NCBI GenBank assembly: GCA_958510825.1
Contig: OY294044.1
Location: 39,419,816-39,483,815, forward strand
DNA from: Brachypterus glaber
Lineage: Eukaryota; Arthropoda; Insecta; Coleoptera; Kateretidae
Reading direction: 5' to 3'
DNA length: 64,000 nucleotides
Shown here: positions 8,722 to 19,486 of the stretch, piece by piece
How the letters are laid out: each line of letters starts with the position of its first letter
Position numbering within the stretch: position 1 is the stretch's first letter
Notes under the pieces: model-generated
Seen by the model: the letters and a program-made list of their open reading frames with translations, nothing else
Database searches by the model: none
Told to the model about the DNA's origin: nothing
Made by a program: the position numbers and the translations under genes

Positions 8722-10383
8722 TTGTTATAATTTTGCTGTTATATGTTTATTAATATTATACTTTACTATGGGAGCTTCTTGATATAAATGGTTAGCCGTT
8801 ATATATTATATATCTTGATACCACATATCATAATTTATTTTATTATATTATGGGTTCGTGTTACTCATTCTTGGAAAAATTATACAAACATTTGGTTAAA
8901 TATTTTAACTACATTATTTATTTATTATTGTTCGACTTACAACAGTTCATCTTCTTAAATTGCACTTAATTGCACTATTAATTATGTATATAAAAAAATA
9001 ACTAACTGACTAACAAATATATAAATAATGATTACTGAATACTGAATAACTAATGCATACTGAATATCTGAGGACTAATGAATGAATAATGAATCCCTTG
9101 CTAGCGAGTGACTTCCTTTTATATTATTTGCCAAAATAATAAAAATAGGTTTCACTCAACAACTAATAAAAAGAATAATAAAAATTTGACAGTAATTAGT
9201 TTTAACTTTTAATGACTTGAAAATTAATTGCTTTTTTGGACCCTTTCATAGTTACCGGTATACTTATAAATTACAATTATATATGAGTAAAAATAAGAAA
9301 CTAATTAGAGCTGTAAAGGGTCATGTCATTCACACCTAAATAATTGAATTCTGCAACAAGTAATTTTTATAGATACTAAAAGTTAAAACTTGACCTAATT
9401 AAATGATTTATAACTAGTCAAAAGTGTAAAAGATTTTATTGCTATTTTAATTACTTAAGTACTTAAATTTTTATGAACTGTTAATTAGATCTTTTAACTA
9501 TCTAATTAACAAATACACGTGGATAATCTTTTGACTAACTGTGTATTGTGATTTAGCAAAAACTTCATATTTGAACATCTTATAACAAAATAAATAAATC
9601 TTCATCACTTGATTGTAATAATCTCCAGATATCATTACTATTATTAATATCCATTATATCGAAAAAAGGAAACAAACATAAAGATAATAAAAATACCCGC
9701 CAAACTATATCTAACTTCAAAATAAACGTGACAACGCAGCAGTATAAGTTTAACCCAATACGCCATCTGTTGGAATTTTTCGTAAAGACTGTAATAAATT
9801 ACAGTCAACCAGTTATATACTGAATAGAAATAAGAAAAGCTAACGTTATACACATAACAAACTTTTTTTGGTCAACTGCAAACATATACTATCATAGAAA
9901 TTCGTGAGTATTTTAACAATTATTGCTTATAAACATTTTAACCAAAAAAACTGGATTTTCCGCACCTAATTATATTCAAAATAGTCAGTTTTAGTAATAA
10001 AACCCTAAATCAGTGCAAAAATATTGTTAATTTTTGTGGACCTTATGCGCACCGTAACCTATATTGTGTTGTATATGGTGTATTTTTTTATTTTGAGTAG
10101 CTAAGTAACTTTATTGCTTCCTTGGTTGTTGTAGCGGGGTGTATTATAATATTATTACAGTGGATGTTTAGGTTAACCTAAAATTTTACACTAGTAGGTA
10201 ATGTTTTACCGGCTTTGGGCTATAGTTTGTTTTTGTTTAATATTCACGTGTTTAGGCTTAAACAATACTGCACTGCTTAAAGTAATTTCTGGTTTTTGTT
10301 GACTTCTCATATAACTTCTCACGTAAACCAAAATAGATATCTACACAGAAAGTTATATTTTTTAAGGAAACTATCCCATATAT

Positions 10384-10414
10384 CGGACACTTAAGTGTCC
10401 GGGTAAATTTACCC
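10384..10414. repeat. Two abutting perfect palindromes
   Basis: CGGACACTTAAGTGTCCG (10384-10401) is an 18-bp perfect palindrome and GGGTAAATTTACCC (10401-10414) a 14-bp one; they share one G. A longer hairpin follows at once. Confidence 0.95.
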
Positions 10415-10416
10415 TG

Positions 10417-10494
10417 TTAAAAAAAACAAGTAGAGACCAGTAGAAAACGAATCGAAATCTTCTGGATCCTACTGGTCTCTAGTTGTTTTTTTTT
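10417..10494. repeat. 26-bp-arm hairpin
   Basis: Arms at 10417-10443 (core TAGAGACCAGTAG) and 10469-10494 (core CTACTGGTCTCTA) pair with one mismatch around a loop of about 25 bases. Together with the adjacent palindromes it may mark the end of a foldback element. Confidence 0.85.
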
Positions 10495-11314
10495 GACAAT
10501 TTCGGACTCTGATGATGTTTTAAAATTATTTCTATTGTAGGTTACTTGTGTTTTTATAGGTACTGATATTTTAAATGATTACAGAAGCCGCCGTGACAAG
10601 TCCAAATGCTACAGCTTTTACAGAGCAGGATAAAATCGTAGCTTTAAAAAATTAGTTAAGGCATGTCTTTACCAGACTATGGCAGCCATAGTAAACAACA
10701 GCCAGTAAATATTAGTTATGTTTTATATCCTGAACCAAATACACTTCTAAATAAAAATGTAACAATATTTTCTGTATCATCGCGATGATATCGACAATAT
10801 CGTTGTATTTATTAAAGAAAAATGTATCAGTCAGTTTTATTAATGTAAAATTTTTTAACTTTATTTGTCTAGTTGTATTATTGTAAACATTATCAAATAA
10901 TGTTTTACTTACTTCTTTCACGTCTAATTCTTGTATTTTTTCTTTTACAGAAATAAGAACAAATAAAACACTGATGATAATTAGTAACTGTGTTTATCAT
11001 ACCTATGTATAATAATAATTATTAATATATTATTTTGGATTTATTGAAAGAATAAAATATTATTATAGTACACTTTTGTAAATGCTGTCTACCCTTCAGT
11101 CAAGTACATTTCCCAAAATAATTGTTATTATTGTAATTTTAGGCAGTGACTTACGTGGGTGTTACACAGCCACACAAAAAAGTTTGATCTCCGACGGACT
11201 CGACTAGTCAATTCCTATGTATTTTGAGCCGCTGAATCTGAATCTGAGGTTGGTATTTGAAAATTAGCTCCCATTTTCAACTTAACCTCAAAAAAAAACA
11301 TATTTTTTTGTACT

Positions 11315-11437
11315 TCGATTTTCTCGAAAACGGCTTGACCGATTTTGATAAAATTTTATGAGGTTAGACAATACTTAGTAAAGTTTATGCTCATAAAATT
11401 TTATTAAAATCGTTGAAGCCGTTTTGGAGAAAATCGA
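11315..11437. repeat. Inverted repeat, arms of about 48 bp
   Basis: Left arm 11315-11363 (TCGATTTTCTCGAAAACGG...) and right arm 11389-11437 (...CCGTTTTGGAGAAAATCGA) are imperfect inverted copies with a 25-bp spacer, compatible with a small foldback MITE. Confidence 0.8.
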
Positions 11438-11524
11438 ATTTTTCGATTTTTGCCCTTCAGCAAACTACCCTTATTTTAACGGATAGAAAACAAAACAAAC
11501 AAATGCAAAGTCCGTCCGTCTGGA

Positions 11525-11795
11525 GCCCTACAGGCTAAATATCCCACTGGTTATCTATTTAGATATCCAGTGGGTGTCTGCTATATCTTGGATATAGGCG
11601 GACATTTGGATATCTATGGCATATCCCAATGGATATCTATGTGGATATCCACTGGACATCTGCTATATCCTGGATATAGGCGGACATTTGGATATCCATG
11701 GGATATCTAATGTCAATCCAGGATATCCACTGGATATACTGGATATCCAGAAAGTATATCCCCTGGATATCTACTGGATATTATGTGCTGTCTGG
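11525..11795. repeat. GATATC-rich repeat, about 82-bp period
   Basis: Dense short palindromes TGGATATCCA and GGATAT. The block TGGATATAGGCGGACATTTG occurs twice 82 bp apart (about 11590 and 11672). An open frame across it is a by-product of the repeat. Confidence 0.85.
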
Positions 11796-11819
11796 GTCTG
11801 ACCTTACGGTATACCAGTT

Positions 11820-12022
11820 TTCACAAAAACTACTCCCCACCCCTTAGGGTCTGGAATTGGAAAAATTTTATTATCAAATTTAGTTTTGTCGTCCCCAAAA
11901 ACAACCATATTAACCAATTTTGACGAAAATATTTTAAAATATTTACCCCCTCACGCCCGTGGGGTGGAGTTAGAAATTTTTTATTATCATGTTCAATTTC
12001 AGCAACCTTAAAAACCCCTATA
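11820..12022. repeat. Dispersed repeat, left half (target of the TIR element)
   Basis: CCCGTGGGGTGGAGTTAGAA... to AAAACCCCTATA. The same sequence, uninterrupted, occurs at 18.09-18.24 kb, and its continuation is at 16146-16230, so this is an older repeat copy split by the 4.1-kb element at 12023-16145. Confidence 0.8.
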
Positions 12023-12944
12023 TGGTGAAGCTGGAGCTAAAGTGGTCTAACTAACATTTTTGGTCAAAATTAGTTACAGCCATATTTCAATAATAGACAT
12101 TATATATTTATAGTTTAAACGCATTTTTGGGTCTATAAACCTGCCCAAACCCCTTAATTTAAACGATAACATTTAGGAACTCTACATTTATTTATTTTTT
12201 AAAGGACATGGCACAATTTATAGGGAGTTTTGGCCCTCGGTGAAATTCGCTAAATTTTTTATATGTTTTAGTTTATACTTTTTTAAAAGGAATTAGGAAC
12301 GTTTCAAGCACTTTGTATGTACAGTTTTTTTTCTATAAGGAAAATAAAAAAATATTTTTGCCCTACACTCCTCATAAAAATATTTTTCTAGTAGGCATTG
12401 TTTCGTTTGACAACTTGTCAGTGAAGGATATTCTGACGTATTTTTGAAGTTTTTTAGACTAAATTGTCAGTTTTATTGGGAAAAAGTAATGAAATACATA
12501 TTGAAATTGGACAGAATAATTAAATAAGATGAAGAAAAGTGCAACAGAAATACTTCTTAAGGATTAAATTAGTGAAATACGTGAAATAAGTTATTTGCTA
12601 ACCTGGTAAAAAGTACTAAAACGTATATAAAATTGAACTAAAGAATGAAATAAGAAGAAAAGCAGAATATAAATACGTTTTAAGGGAATCGTTTGTAAAA
12701 TAATAAGCGATTTTAATGCCGAAAGTGTATCCCTTATTTTTTGTACGGCAAAAAAAAACAATTATTTCCAAAATTCTACATAGAAGAAATTGAATATGTG
12801 TTTTTGTAATATAATGTACTGGAACCCATGTTAAAACTCCAGAACTTAATAAAATAATAAAATAAGAAGTAAAACAGAACAGAAAAACTAAGTTGAAAGT
12901 GTAATACTGTGTTTCTACATAGAATAAATTATCCAATATAACTA

Positions 12945-13030
12945 TCATACCGAGGGCTTCATAACAGGGCTGTATCAACCGTGTTAACATGTAGCAGATA
13001 TGCCCCTATGTTATGAAGCCCTCGATATGA
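12945..13030. repeat. 86-bp hairpin
   Basis: Arms 12945-12965 (TCATACCGAGGGCTTCATAAC) and 13010-13030 pair with one mismatch around a 44-bp loop. A smaller GC-rich stem (GCGCGG...CCGCGC, 13147-13174) lies 120 bp downstream. Confidence 0.8.
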
Positions 13031-13453
13031 TTTAAAATATGACACTAAAAAAAAGGATCAAGAATCAAGAAAATGCATCTTTCGATTATATTTTAAGCCA
13101 AATTCTCTTATTTTTGGACTAGCATTTCTTATGAACCTAATAACTGGCGCGGGTCTTTAAATGGAAATCCGCGCTCTTCATTTAAGATGTTAGCCATAAA
13201 ATAAGAGAATATGGTGTTGTACTTATCAAAAGACATAATATAATTATAATTTTTTAACAAGATATAAATTATAAAAATTATTAACAAAACTTAGGTGTTT
13301 ATCTTTTTAAAATATCAAATTACGCATTCCATATACTATTACACAGTAAATGGTATATAAATAGTACATTGATTTTCCCAAATAATTTTAAAAAATCAAA
13401 AAAACAAAAAAAAATCAAAAAACAAAAAAAAAATTAAAAAAATGTATTTATGA

Positions 13454-13717
13454 ATGCCAGAATTTACATTCCTGCCCCGAATGGGAGGAAATGAAAACAA
13501 ACAACAGATAGTTTTAGCAAGAAGGGATAATAATAATTTGCCTAATATGCAAATACAAAACAATGTAAGAATTTGCTTTAATTGCAATCAATCTATTATA
13601 GATGAAACTGCAGCAGTTGAGGCAGATCCTACTCGCCTCAGGTTAAATGCGAACTTGCAGCTACTGCAACGTCACATATTTGTTCGGGGAATATCTGCAT
13701 TTCTGGTCCTCGGATAA
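13454..13717 (+). pseudogene. Transposase N-terminal zinc-motif fragment, plus copy
   Basis: Short open frame with MGGNENKQQI, ARRDNNNLPNMQIQN and VRICFNCNQSI, containing a CX2C pair. It is an inverted duplicate of 13881-14162 over about 175 bp (13470-13645 against 13930-14105). The minus copy continues into sequence resembling the Cys-rich N-terminus of the ISL2EU-like transposase at 28.5-28.9 kb, so this is read as a piece of such an N-terminus. On its own the match is weak, and the frame after residue 55 diverges. Confidence 0.45.
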
Positions 13718-13739
13718 TATAGGGCTTATTGATAAAACG

Positions 13740-14162
13740 TAGCCCAGGTATTAATTATTTATTAAGGAAGCCTCTATGGTCCAAATGTAATGGACAACAT
13801 CTTACATTTTCAGGAATGTAAATTCTAGCGTGAATAAATACATTGGCTCTGCATGCAAGCGATGCACATTATTTTCAGCATTACAAACAAGGCATGCCCG
13901 ACTTCCTCTCTGATTCACTACATGTAACCTGAGGCGAGTAGGATTTGCGATTTGCTGCAATTTCATCTATAATGGATTGATTGCAATTAAAGCAAATTCT
14001 TACATCGTTTTGTATTTGCATATTAGGCAAGTTATTATTATCCCTTCTTGCTAAAGCTATCTGCTGTTTGTTTTCATTTCCTCCCATTCGGGGCATCTGC
14101 TGTTGACCACCTTGACGGTTGCATACAAAGCAATTTACTTGAAAAAAGGCTCTAAAAGCCAT
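13740..14162 (-). pseudogene. ISL2EU-like transposase N-terminus fragment, minus copy
   Basis: The open frame 14162-13881 has two CX2C pairs (CFVC near residue 11, CFNC near 58), the second in a VRICFNCNQSI context. Reading on in neighbouring frames below 13900 gives an ACLVCNAE segment and then RIYIPENVRCCPLHL. The pattern C-x2-C, IYIPxENxRCC matches the order in the transposase N-terminus at 28928-28455 (CCLCGSE, then IYIPKENRCC). I infer a second, diverged member of that transposase superfamily, broken by at least one frameshift and by the inverted duplication at 13470-13645. The function of this zinc-rich domain, probably DNA binding, is inferred. Confidence 0.55.
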
Positions 14163-14559
14163 GCTAAATTAATTTTATATTACTAATAATATATAAAAAA
14201 ATTGACAGACATCAGTTTGACTTATACCAATCAAGCTTTTTTCTTAATCATTAAGCTAATTAAACTTATTTTTATGAGGAGTTTGGGGCAAAAATATTTT
14301 TTTATTTTCGTTATAGAAAAAAAACTGTACATACAAAGTGCTTGAAACGTTCCTAATTCCTTTTTAAAAAGCATAAACTAAAACATATAAAAAATTTAGC
14401 GAATTTCACCGAGGGCCAAAATTCCCTATAAATTGTGCCATGTCCTTTGTTAAAAACGGTTTAACTCATTGTATTTTAAATATGAATTTTCCTATTTCTA
14501 AATAATGTTTGCAAAAAAATATATATAAGCGAGCTTTATATAATATAATAAAATTATTT

Positions 14560-15870
14560 TTGGGTGTACCCAAGTATTATGCAACAATTTTTGGGGTATA
14601 CTAAATAAGCCTGTTTTTTACAAAAAAAAAGGTCACAATATGAATAATTTTAGCTAAAAACGCAGAAGAAACGTAATATAGAACATAAAAAGACCCACCA
14701 AATAAGATTATAATTAATTTAATATCATTTTAAAGCTATTTCACACATAAATTTTAGAAATTGCTATTTTTGCCAAAATTGAAAAAGCTAAAGTGGTCTA
14801 ACTAACATTGTTTTCAACACTCGTTATTTCCCAAACAAAAACAACTATTGCAACAACTATGCATTAAATGCTGTAGTACTACCTTTATACTATACTATAA
14901 AATTATTTTTGGGTGTGTCCAAGTATTACGTAACACCTTTTGGGGTAATCCTAATAAGCCTGTTTTTACAAAAAAAAAACATTTTTTTGTAAAAACTAAC
15001 GAGTGTTGAAAACAATGTTAGTTAGACCACTTTAGCTTTTTCACTTTTGGCGAAAATAGCAATTTCTAAAATTTATGTGTAAAATAGCTTAAAAGTGGCA
15101 TAAAACTAATTAAAATTTTATTTGTGGATCTTTTTATGTTCTATACAACATTTTTTGTGCGTTTTTAGCAAAAATTATTTATATTGTGACCTTTTTTTTT
15201 GTCAAAACAGGCTCATTTAGTATACCCTAAAAAGTGTTACGTAATACTTGGACAAACCCAAAAATAATTTTATAGTATAGTTTAAGGTAGTACTACACTA
15301 TTTCATGTATAACTGTTGCAATAGTTGCTTTTGTTTGGGAAATAACGAGTGTTGAAAACAATGTTAGTTAGACCACTTTAGCTTTTTCACTTTTGGCGAA
15401 GATAGCAATTTCTAAAATTTATGCGTAAAATAGCTTAAAAGTGGCATAAAACTAATTAAAATTTTATATGTGTATCTTTTTATGTTCTATACAACATTTT
15501 TTGTGCGTTTTTAGCTAAAATTATTTATATTGTGACCTTTTTTTTTGTAAAAAATTATTTATATTGTGACCTTTTTTTTTGTAAAAACAGGCTCATTTAG
15601 TATACCCTAAAAAGTGTTACGTAATACTTGGACACACCCAAAATAATTTTATAGTATAGTTTAAAGGTAGTACTACACTATTTCATCTATAACTGTTACA
15701 ATAGTTGGTTTTGTTTGGGAAATAATGAGTGTTGAAAACAATGTTAGTTAGACCACTTTAGCTTTTTTAATTTTGGCGAAAATAGCAATTTCTAAAATTT
15801 ATGTATGAAATAGCTTTAAAATGGCATTAAAATAGTTAAAATTATATTATATGGTTAGGTTTATGTATTA
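14560..15870. repeat. Internal repeats carrying the TIR core
   Basis: A unit of about 350-390 bp containing GTTAGTTAGACCACTTTAGC, GGCGAAAATAGCAATTTC and GGGTATACT-type blocks occurs once inverted (14560-14990) and then about two to three times direct (from 15000, 15340 and 15725). A short AAAATTATTTATATTGTGACC block is further duplicated near 15520-15570. No coding. Confidence 0.85.
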
Positions 15871-16308
15871 TTTTACACCTGCTGTGCAAATTACCCAAAA
15901 AAAATAAACTTTTGTGTGAAAAGAGACTATGAGTTTTTTTCCTAAAAAGTGTCGCGTAATAATTGAAGGCACCCAAAACTAAAGTTATTTTAATGAGATA
16001 AGTTTTTTTATATTTTAAGCTACCATATACCCAAAAAGTTTTTTTTTAAGGTAAAGGTGATTAAATTATAAGTCAAAACGCGTTTTCTTCATTTTCTCCA
16101 TATTTACATTTTGTTAGTTAGACCACTTTAGCTCCAGCTTCACCATATAGCAGTTTTAAATTTTTTGTGAAAAATTACTGTATTCGACCCCCTTGCCCAC
16201 CCCAATGTTTACCAAAAACAATCCAAAGCGAGAACTTTTGGTAACATAATTGTATGCCAAAGCGTTCTTAAGTTATCTTGTCCACAAGATTTCCCGGACA
16301 GAACGACC

Positions 16309-16310
<2 letters not shown>

Positions 16311-16342
<32 letters not shown>
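16311..16342. repeat. (AT)n microsatellite, left of the Jockey fragment
   Basis: Sixteen AT units. A second TA tract at 16902-16919 lies at the other edge of the Jockey fragment, so the fragment probably inserted into one AT microsatellite. Confidence 0.9.
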
Positions 16343-16351
<9 letters not shown>

Positions 16352-16901
16352 TTAACTCCCTTTTTTTTAATACAATCTATCCTAGGACAATAAGTATTTT
16401 TTATGTACAATAAAAATAGACATGGGAGTAGGATGCCAGTGCATTCTCTCCATTATGCATTACAATATATTTGTGTGACAATGGAAACTAAAATAAATAA
16501 AAAATATCACATAAATCTAGTGGGTAAGTCGTTTGGCCTAAATAGCTTCAAACGTTTAGGTTCATTAATGGGCTCCATTAACTTATTAGCTAGTTTATTT
16601 GGGTGGTCACTTATTCTGTCTTTGTATTTAGAACTAAAGTTTTGTATTTCATCTTTTACTAAAGGGACACCTAAATCACGATGTAATACTTTGTTTGGTA
16701 CATACCATGGCGCATTTACTATTAAGCGCAACACTTTGCTTTGAAATCTTTGGATAATTTCAATGTTTGAGTTACTGGCTGTCCCCCAGAGTTGTATTCC
16801 GTAGGTCCAGATTGGTTTAAGAGATACCTTGTATATAAGTAATTTGTTTTCAGTGGATAGCTGAGACTTTCTACCAATCATCCAGTAGAGTTTTTGTAAA
16901 G

Positions 16902-16904
<3 letters not shown>
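16343..16904 (-). mobile_element. Jockey-type non-LTR 3' fragment
   Basis: 5'-truncated Jockey insertion on the minus strand. Its 3' poly(A) is seen as the T run at 16343-16351, and AT repeats on both sides act as the likely target duplication. Only the RT C-terminus is present. Confidence 0.8.
16507..16904 (-). pseudogene. Jockey reverse transcriptase C-terminus
   Basis: Open frame 16881-16507, open upstream to about 16904 (LQKLYW before the first Met). It matches the characteristic end of Jockey-clade RT: LLIYKVSLKPIWTYGIQLWG, SNIEIIQRFQSKVLRLI, APWYVPNKVLHRDLGVPLV, and the terminal HPNKLANKL segment. Jockey RT copies its RNA directly onto nicked chromosomal DNA. All catalytic motifs (palm YxDD and the endonuclease) lie upstream and are missing, so this is a dead 3' piece. 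The stop at 16507 appears to be the native end. Confidence 0.85.
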
Positions 16905-16932
<28 letters not shown>

Positions 16933-16989
16933 GTCGAAATTGATTTATATCGACATAATGCAAAAATACGCAAAAAAAATCATAAAAAA

Positions 16990-18067
16990 AATTGTGCACG
17001 AATACAAGGCTTTCCAAAATTTTCAGAATGGGAAAGCAAAACTACGGTTTTTACTCGCTGAAAACTCTTTAATCCTTGTAAATACTCGTTAAATACTGGT
17101 AAATACTAGGAAATTTTCATTGAAATTTCCTCATAAAACTTGTAAAAACTACGGTTTTTTACTCGCTGAAAACTCGTTAATCCTTGTAGAAAAATACTCG
17201 TTCAATACTGGTAAATACTAGTAAATTTTCATGGGAATTTCCTCATAAAACACTCGTAGAAACTTGTAAAAATCTAGGATTTTATGAAAATATTTTTACG
17301 AGTTTGAGCGAGTTTCTACTAGTTTTTTACTCGCTGAAAACTAGTTAATACTGTTTCACTAAACTCGCTAAAACTCGTAAAATATTTACTACGGTTTTTT
17401 ACTCCCTGAAAACTCGTCAATCCTTGTAGAAAAATACTCGTTCAATACTGGTAAATACTAGTAAATTTTCATGGGAATTTCCTCATAAAACACTCGTAGA
17501 AACTTGTAAAAATCTAGGATTTTTTGAAAATATTTTTACGAGTTTGAGCGAGTTTCTACTAGTTTTTTACTCGCTGAAAACTAGTTAATACTGTTTCACT
17601 AAACTCACTAAAACTCGTAAAATATTTACTACGGTTTTTTACTCGCTGAAAACTCGTTAATCCTTGTAGAAAAATACTCGTTTAATACTGGTAAATACTA
17701 GTAAATTTTCATGGGAATTTCCTCATAAAACACTCGTAGAAACTTGTAAAAATCTAGGATTTTATGAAAATATTTTTACGAGTTTGAGCGAGTTTCTACT
17801 AGTTTTTTACTTACTGAAAACTAGTTAATACTGTTTCACTAAACTCGCTAAAACTCGTAAAATATTTACTACGGTTTTTTACTCGCTGAAAACTCGTTAA
17901 TCCTTGTAGAAAAATACTCGTTCAATACCCGTAAATACTAGTAAATTTTCATGGGAATTTCCTCATAAAATACTCGTAGAAACTTGTAAAAATCTACGGC
18001 TTTTTACTCGCTGAAAACTCGTTAATACTCGTAAAAATACTCGTTCGATACTGGTAAATACTCGTAA
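16990..18067. repeat. 240-bp satellite array
   Basis: Four head-to-tail units with an exact 240-bp register: the sequence TTTACTACGGTTTTTTACTC recurs at about 17386, 17626 and 17866, after a shorter first unit. Each unit is built of ACTCGT/ACTCGC sub-motifs (ACTCGCTGAAAACTCGTTAA and similar). A further partial unit is at 18290-18560. No coding. Confidence 0.95.
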
Positions 18068-18240
18068 ATTTTCATTGGATTTTCCTCATAAAATTTACCC
18101 CCTCAGCCCCGTGGGGTGGGGTTAGATTTTTTTTATTATGTTTAATTTCAGCAACCTCAAAAACCCCTATATAGCAATTTTCAAATTTTTGGGAAAAATT
18201 ACTGTATTTACTCCATTGCCCACCCCAATGTTTAAAAATT
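18068..18240. repeat. Uninterrupted copy of the dispersed repeat (empty site)
   Basis: CCCCGTGGGGTGGGGTTAGA... through AAAACCCCTATATAGCAATT to GCCCACCCCAATGTTT matches 11945-12022 joined to 16148-16220. It shows the pre-insertion state of the site occupied by the 4.1-kb element. Confidence 0.85.
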
Positions 18241-18560
18241 TTTGCACGAATATAAGGCTTTCCGAAACTTTCAGAATGGGAAAGCAAAACTGCGGTTTTT
18301 TACTCGATGAAAACTCGTTAATCCTTGTAGAAAAATACTCGTTCGATACTGGTAAATACTAGTAAATTTTCATGGGAATTTCCTCATAAAATACTCGTAG
18401 AAACTTGTAAAAATCTAGGATTTTTTGAAAATATTTTTACGAGTTTGAGCGAGTTTCTACTAGTTTTTTACGCGCTGAAAACCAGTTAATACTGTTTCAC
18501 TAAACTCGCTAAAACTCGTAAAATATTTTTACGAGTTTGATCGAGTTTTCTACTAGTTTT
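18241..18560. repeat. Partial 240-bp satellite unit with leader
   Basis: Begins with the leader GCACGAATATAAGGCTTTCC, also found before the main array at 16994, followed by one satellite unit ending at about 18560. The paired leader indicates that leader plus satellite belong to one repeat family. Confidence 0.85.
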
Positions 18561-18589
18561 TTTCGCTAGGGCTACCATTTAAAAAAGTC

Positions 18590-18905
18590 CAAACCAAACC
18601 AGCAAACTACCAAACTACTACTACCAGTACACTAGTTTTTTGTTAGAATATATAGCAAAATATTGTTAAAATACTCAAGAATTTCTGTTTGATTTTTTTA
18701 ATGGGGGCATTGGTTTACGTTAACAATGGTTTGGTTTGGTAGTTTGCTGGTTTGGTGTTTTTTTTTTAATAGGAGGCGTTGGTTTACGTTAACATTGGTT
18801 TGGTTTGGTGTTTTTTTTTTTAATGGGAGGCGTTGGTTGACGTTAATAATGGTTTGGTTTGGTAGTTTGCTGGTTTGGTGTTTTTTTTTAATTGGAGGCA
18901 TTTTT
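18590..18905. repeat. 68-bp minisatellite, locus 2 (inverted)
   Basis: Three units in the opposite orientation to locus 1 (GGCGTTGGTTTACGTTAACA, TGGTAGTTTGCTGGTTTGG). The upstream sequence ATTGTTAAAATACTCAAGAA is also found before locus 3 at 55.35 kb, so flank and array travel together. Confidence 0.9.
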
Positions 18906-19486
18906 CAGATACGATATTTCAGAATTTAGAAGGCGATATATTTTAAGAATTAAATAGGATTATATCTAGGCTAAATAATTTAGCTTTAGCTAATTAAAAA
19001 ATAAATGCTTGACTGGTGTGACAATATGCATAAAAAAAAGTAGATATTTTTGTACAATTCTGCAAAAGAATGTTTAATAACCTTAAAATAATTTTAAGCA
19101 TACGTCAAAACCATAGAGATGGAAAGAGAATCATTAGTCCAGCCTGCGCAAGATTATTTTGTGACAGAACGGGGCAGCGAAATGACGTAACGCAATATAT
19201 CTGACCTTGCGCAGTACTCTCTATCAGCTGTGAAATGCTGTCGGTCGTAAAACAATTCATTACGCCAGTATCCATTTGTCTTATCTCCAAAAATCCCCCA
19301 GTAAAAATCTTAAAATGTCCAAAAATAGAGATATAGCAAACCAATACTGGGGTGACGAATTATTAGTAATTTATACTGTCAGATCGTCGTTTGTTTCTGT
19401 TAATTTTTCGACTTCTACTGTGTTTTAATTGTTTTTTGCTGCATTTATTATTAACTTTAAACCTAACCTGTATTGTTGCTTTATGA
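18906..19486. other. Intergenic, no feature supported
   Basis: AT-rich sequence with a short CTGCGCAAG...CTTGCGCAG inverted pair near 19146 and 19205. No coding region is supported. Confidence 0.5.

Larger units (their letters stand above)
8722..11290. other. AT-rich intergenic DNA
   Basis: About 2.5 kb in which no coding region is supported; the two short minus-strand frames at 9644 and 10712 look like chance. The notable structure is the palindrome cluster at 10384-10494, listed separately. Confidence 0.6.
12201..14448. mobile_element. Nested 2.2-kb inverted-repeat element
   Basis: Arms of about 185 bp: 12201-12385 starts AAAGGACATGGCACAATTTA and the inverse ends at 14448 (...GTGCCATGTCCTTT). 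Both arms contain the CCTCGGTGAAATTCGC block. Between them are two inverted copies of a zinc-finger-like coding fragment (13454-14162). The outer boundary and any target duplication are unclear. Confidence 0.7.
12023..16145. mobile_element. 4.1-kb DNA element with perfect 33-bp TIRs, TA target
   Basis: Termini TGGTGAAGCTGGAGCTAAAG (12023-12055) and its exact reverse complement (16113-16145) form 33-bp perfect inverted repeats. Flanks are TA on both sides. Removing the element plus one TA gives CCCCTATATAGC, which is the sequence present at about 18.16 kb, so the insertion and the 2-bp duplication are directly supported. Inside lie another inverted-repeat element with transposase fragments (12201-14448) and several further copies of the TIR core. 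No intact transposase is present. Confidence 0.85.

Noticed and set aside
11616..11801. 61-codon plus frame
   Set aside because: It is generated by the GATATC-rich repeat (DI/YP repeats).
12616..12990. 124-codon hydrophobic minus frame
   Set aside because: AT-rich antisense DNA gives Phe/Ile/Tyr-rich frames by chance; no domain, start context or homologous copy was seen.
16403..16744. 113-codon plus frame
   Set aside because: It is the antisense shadow of the Jockey RT tail, which has clear motifs on the minus strand.
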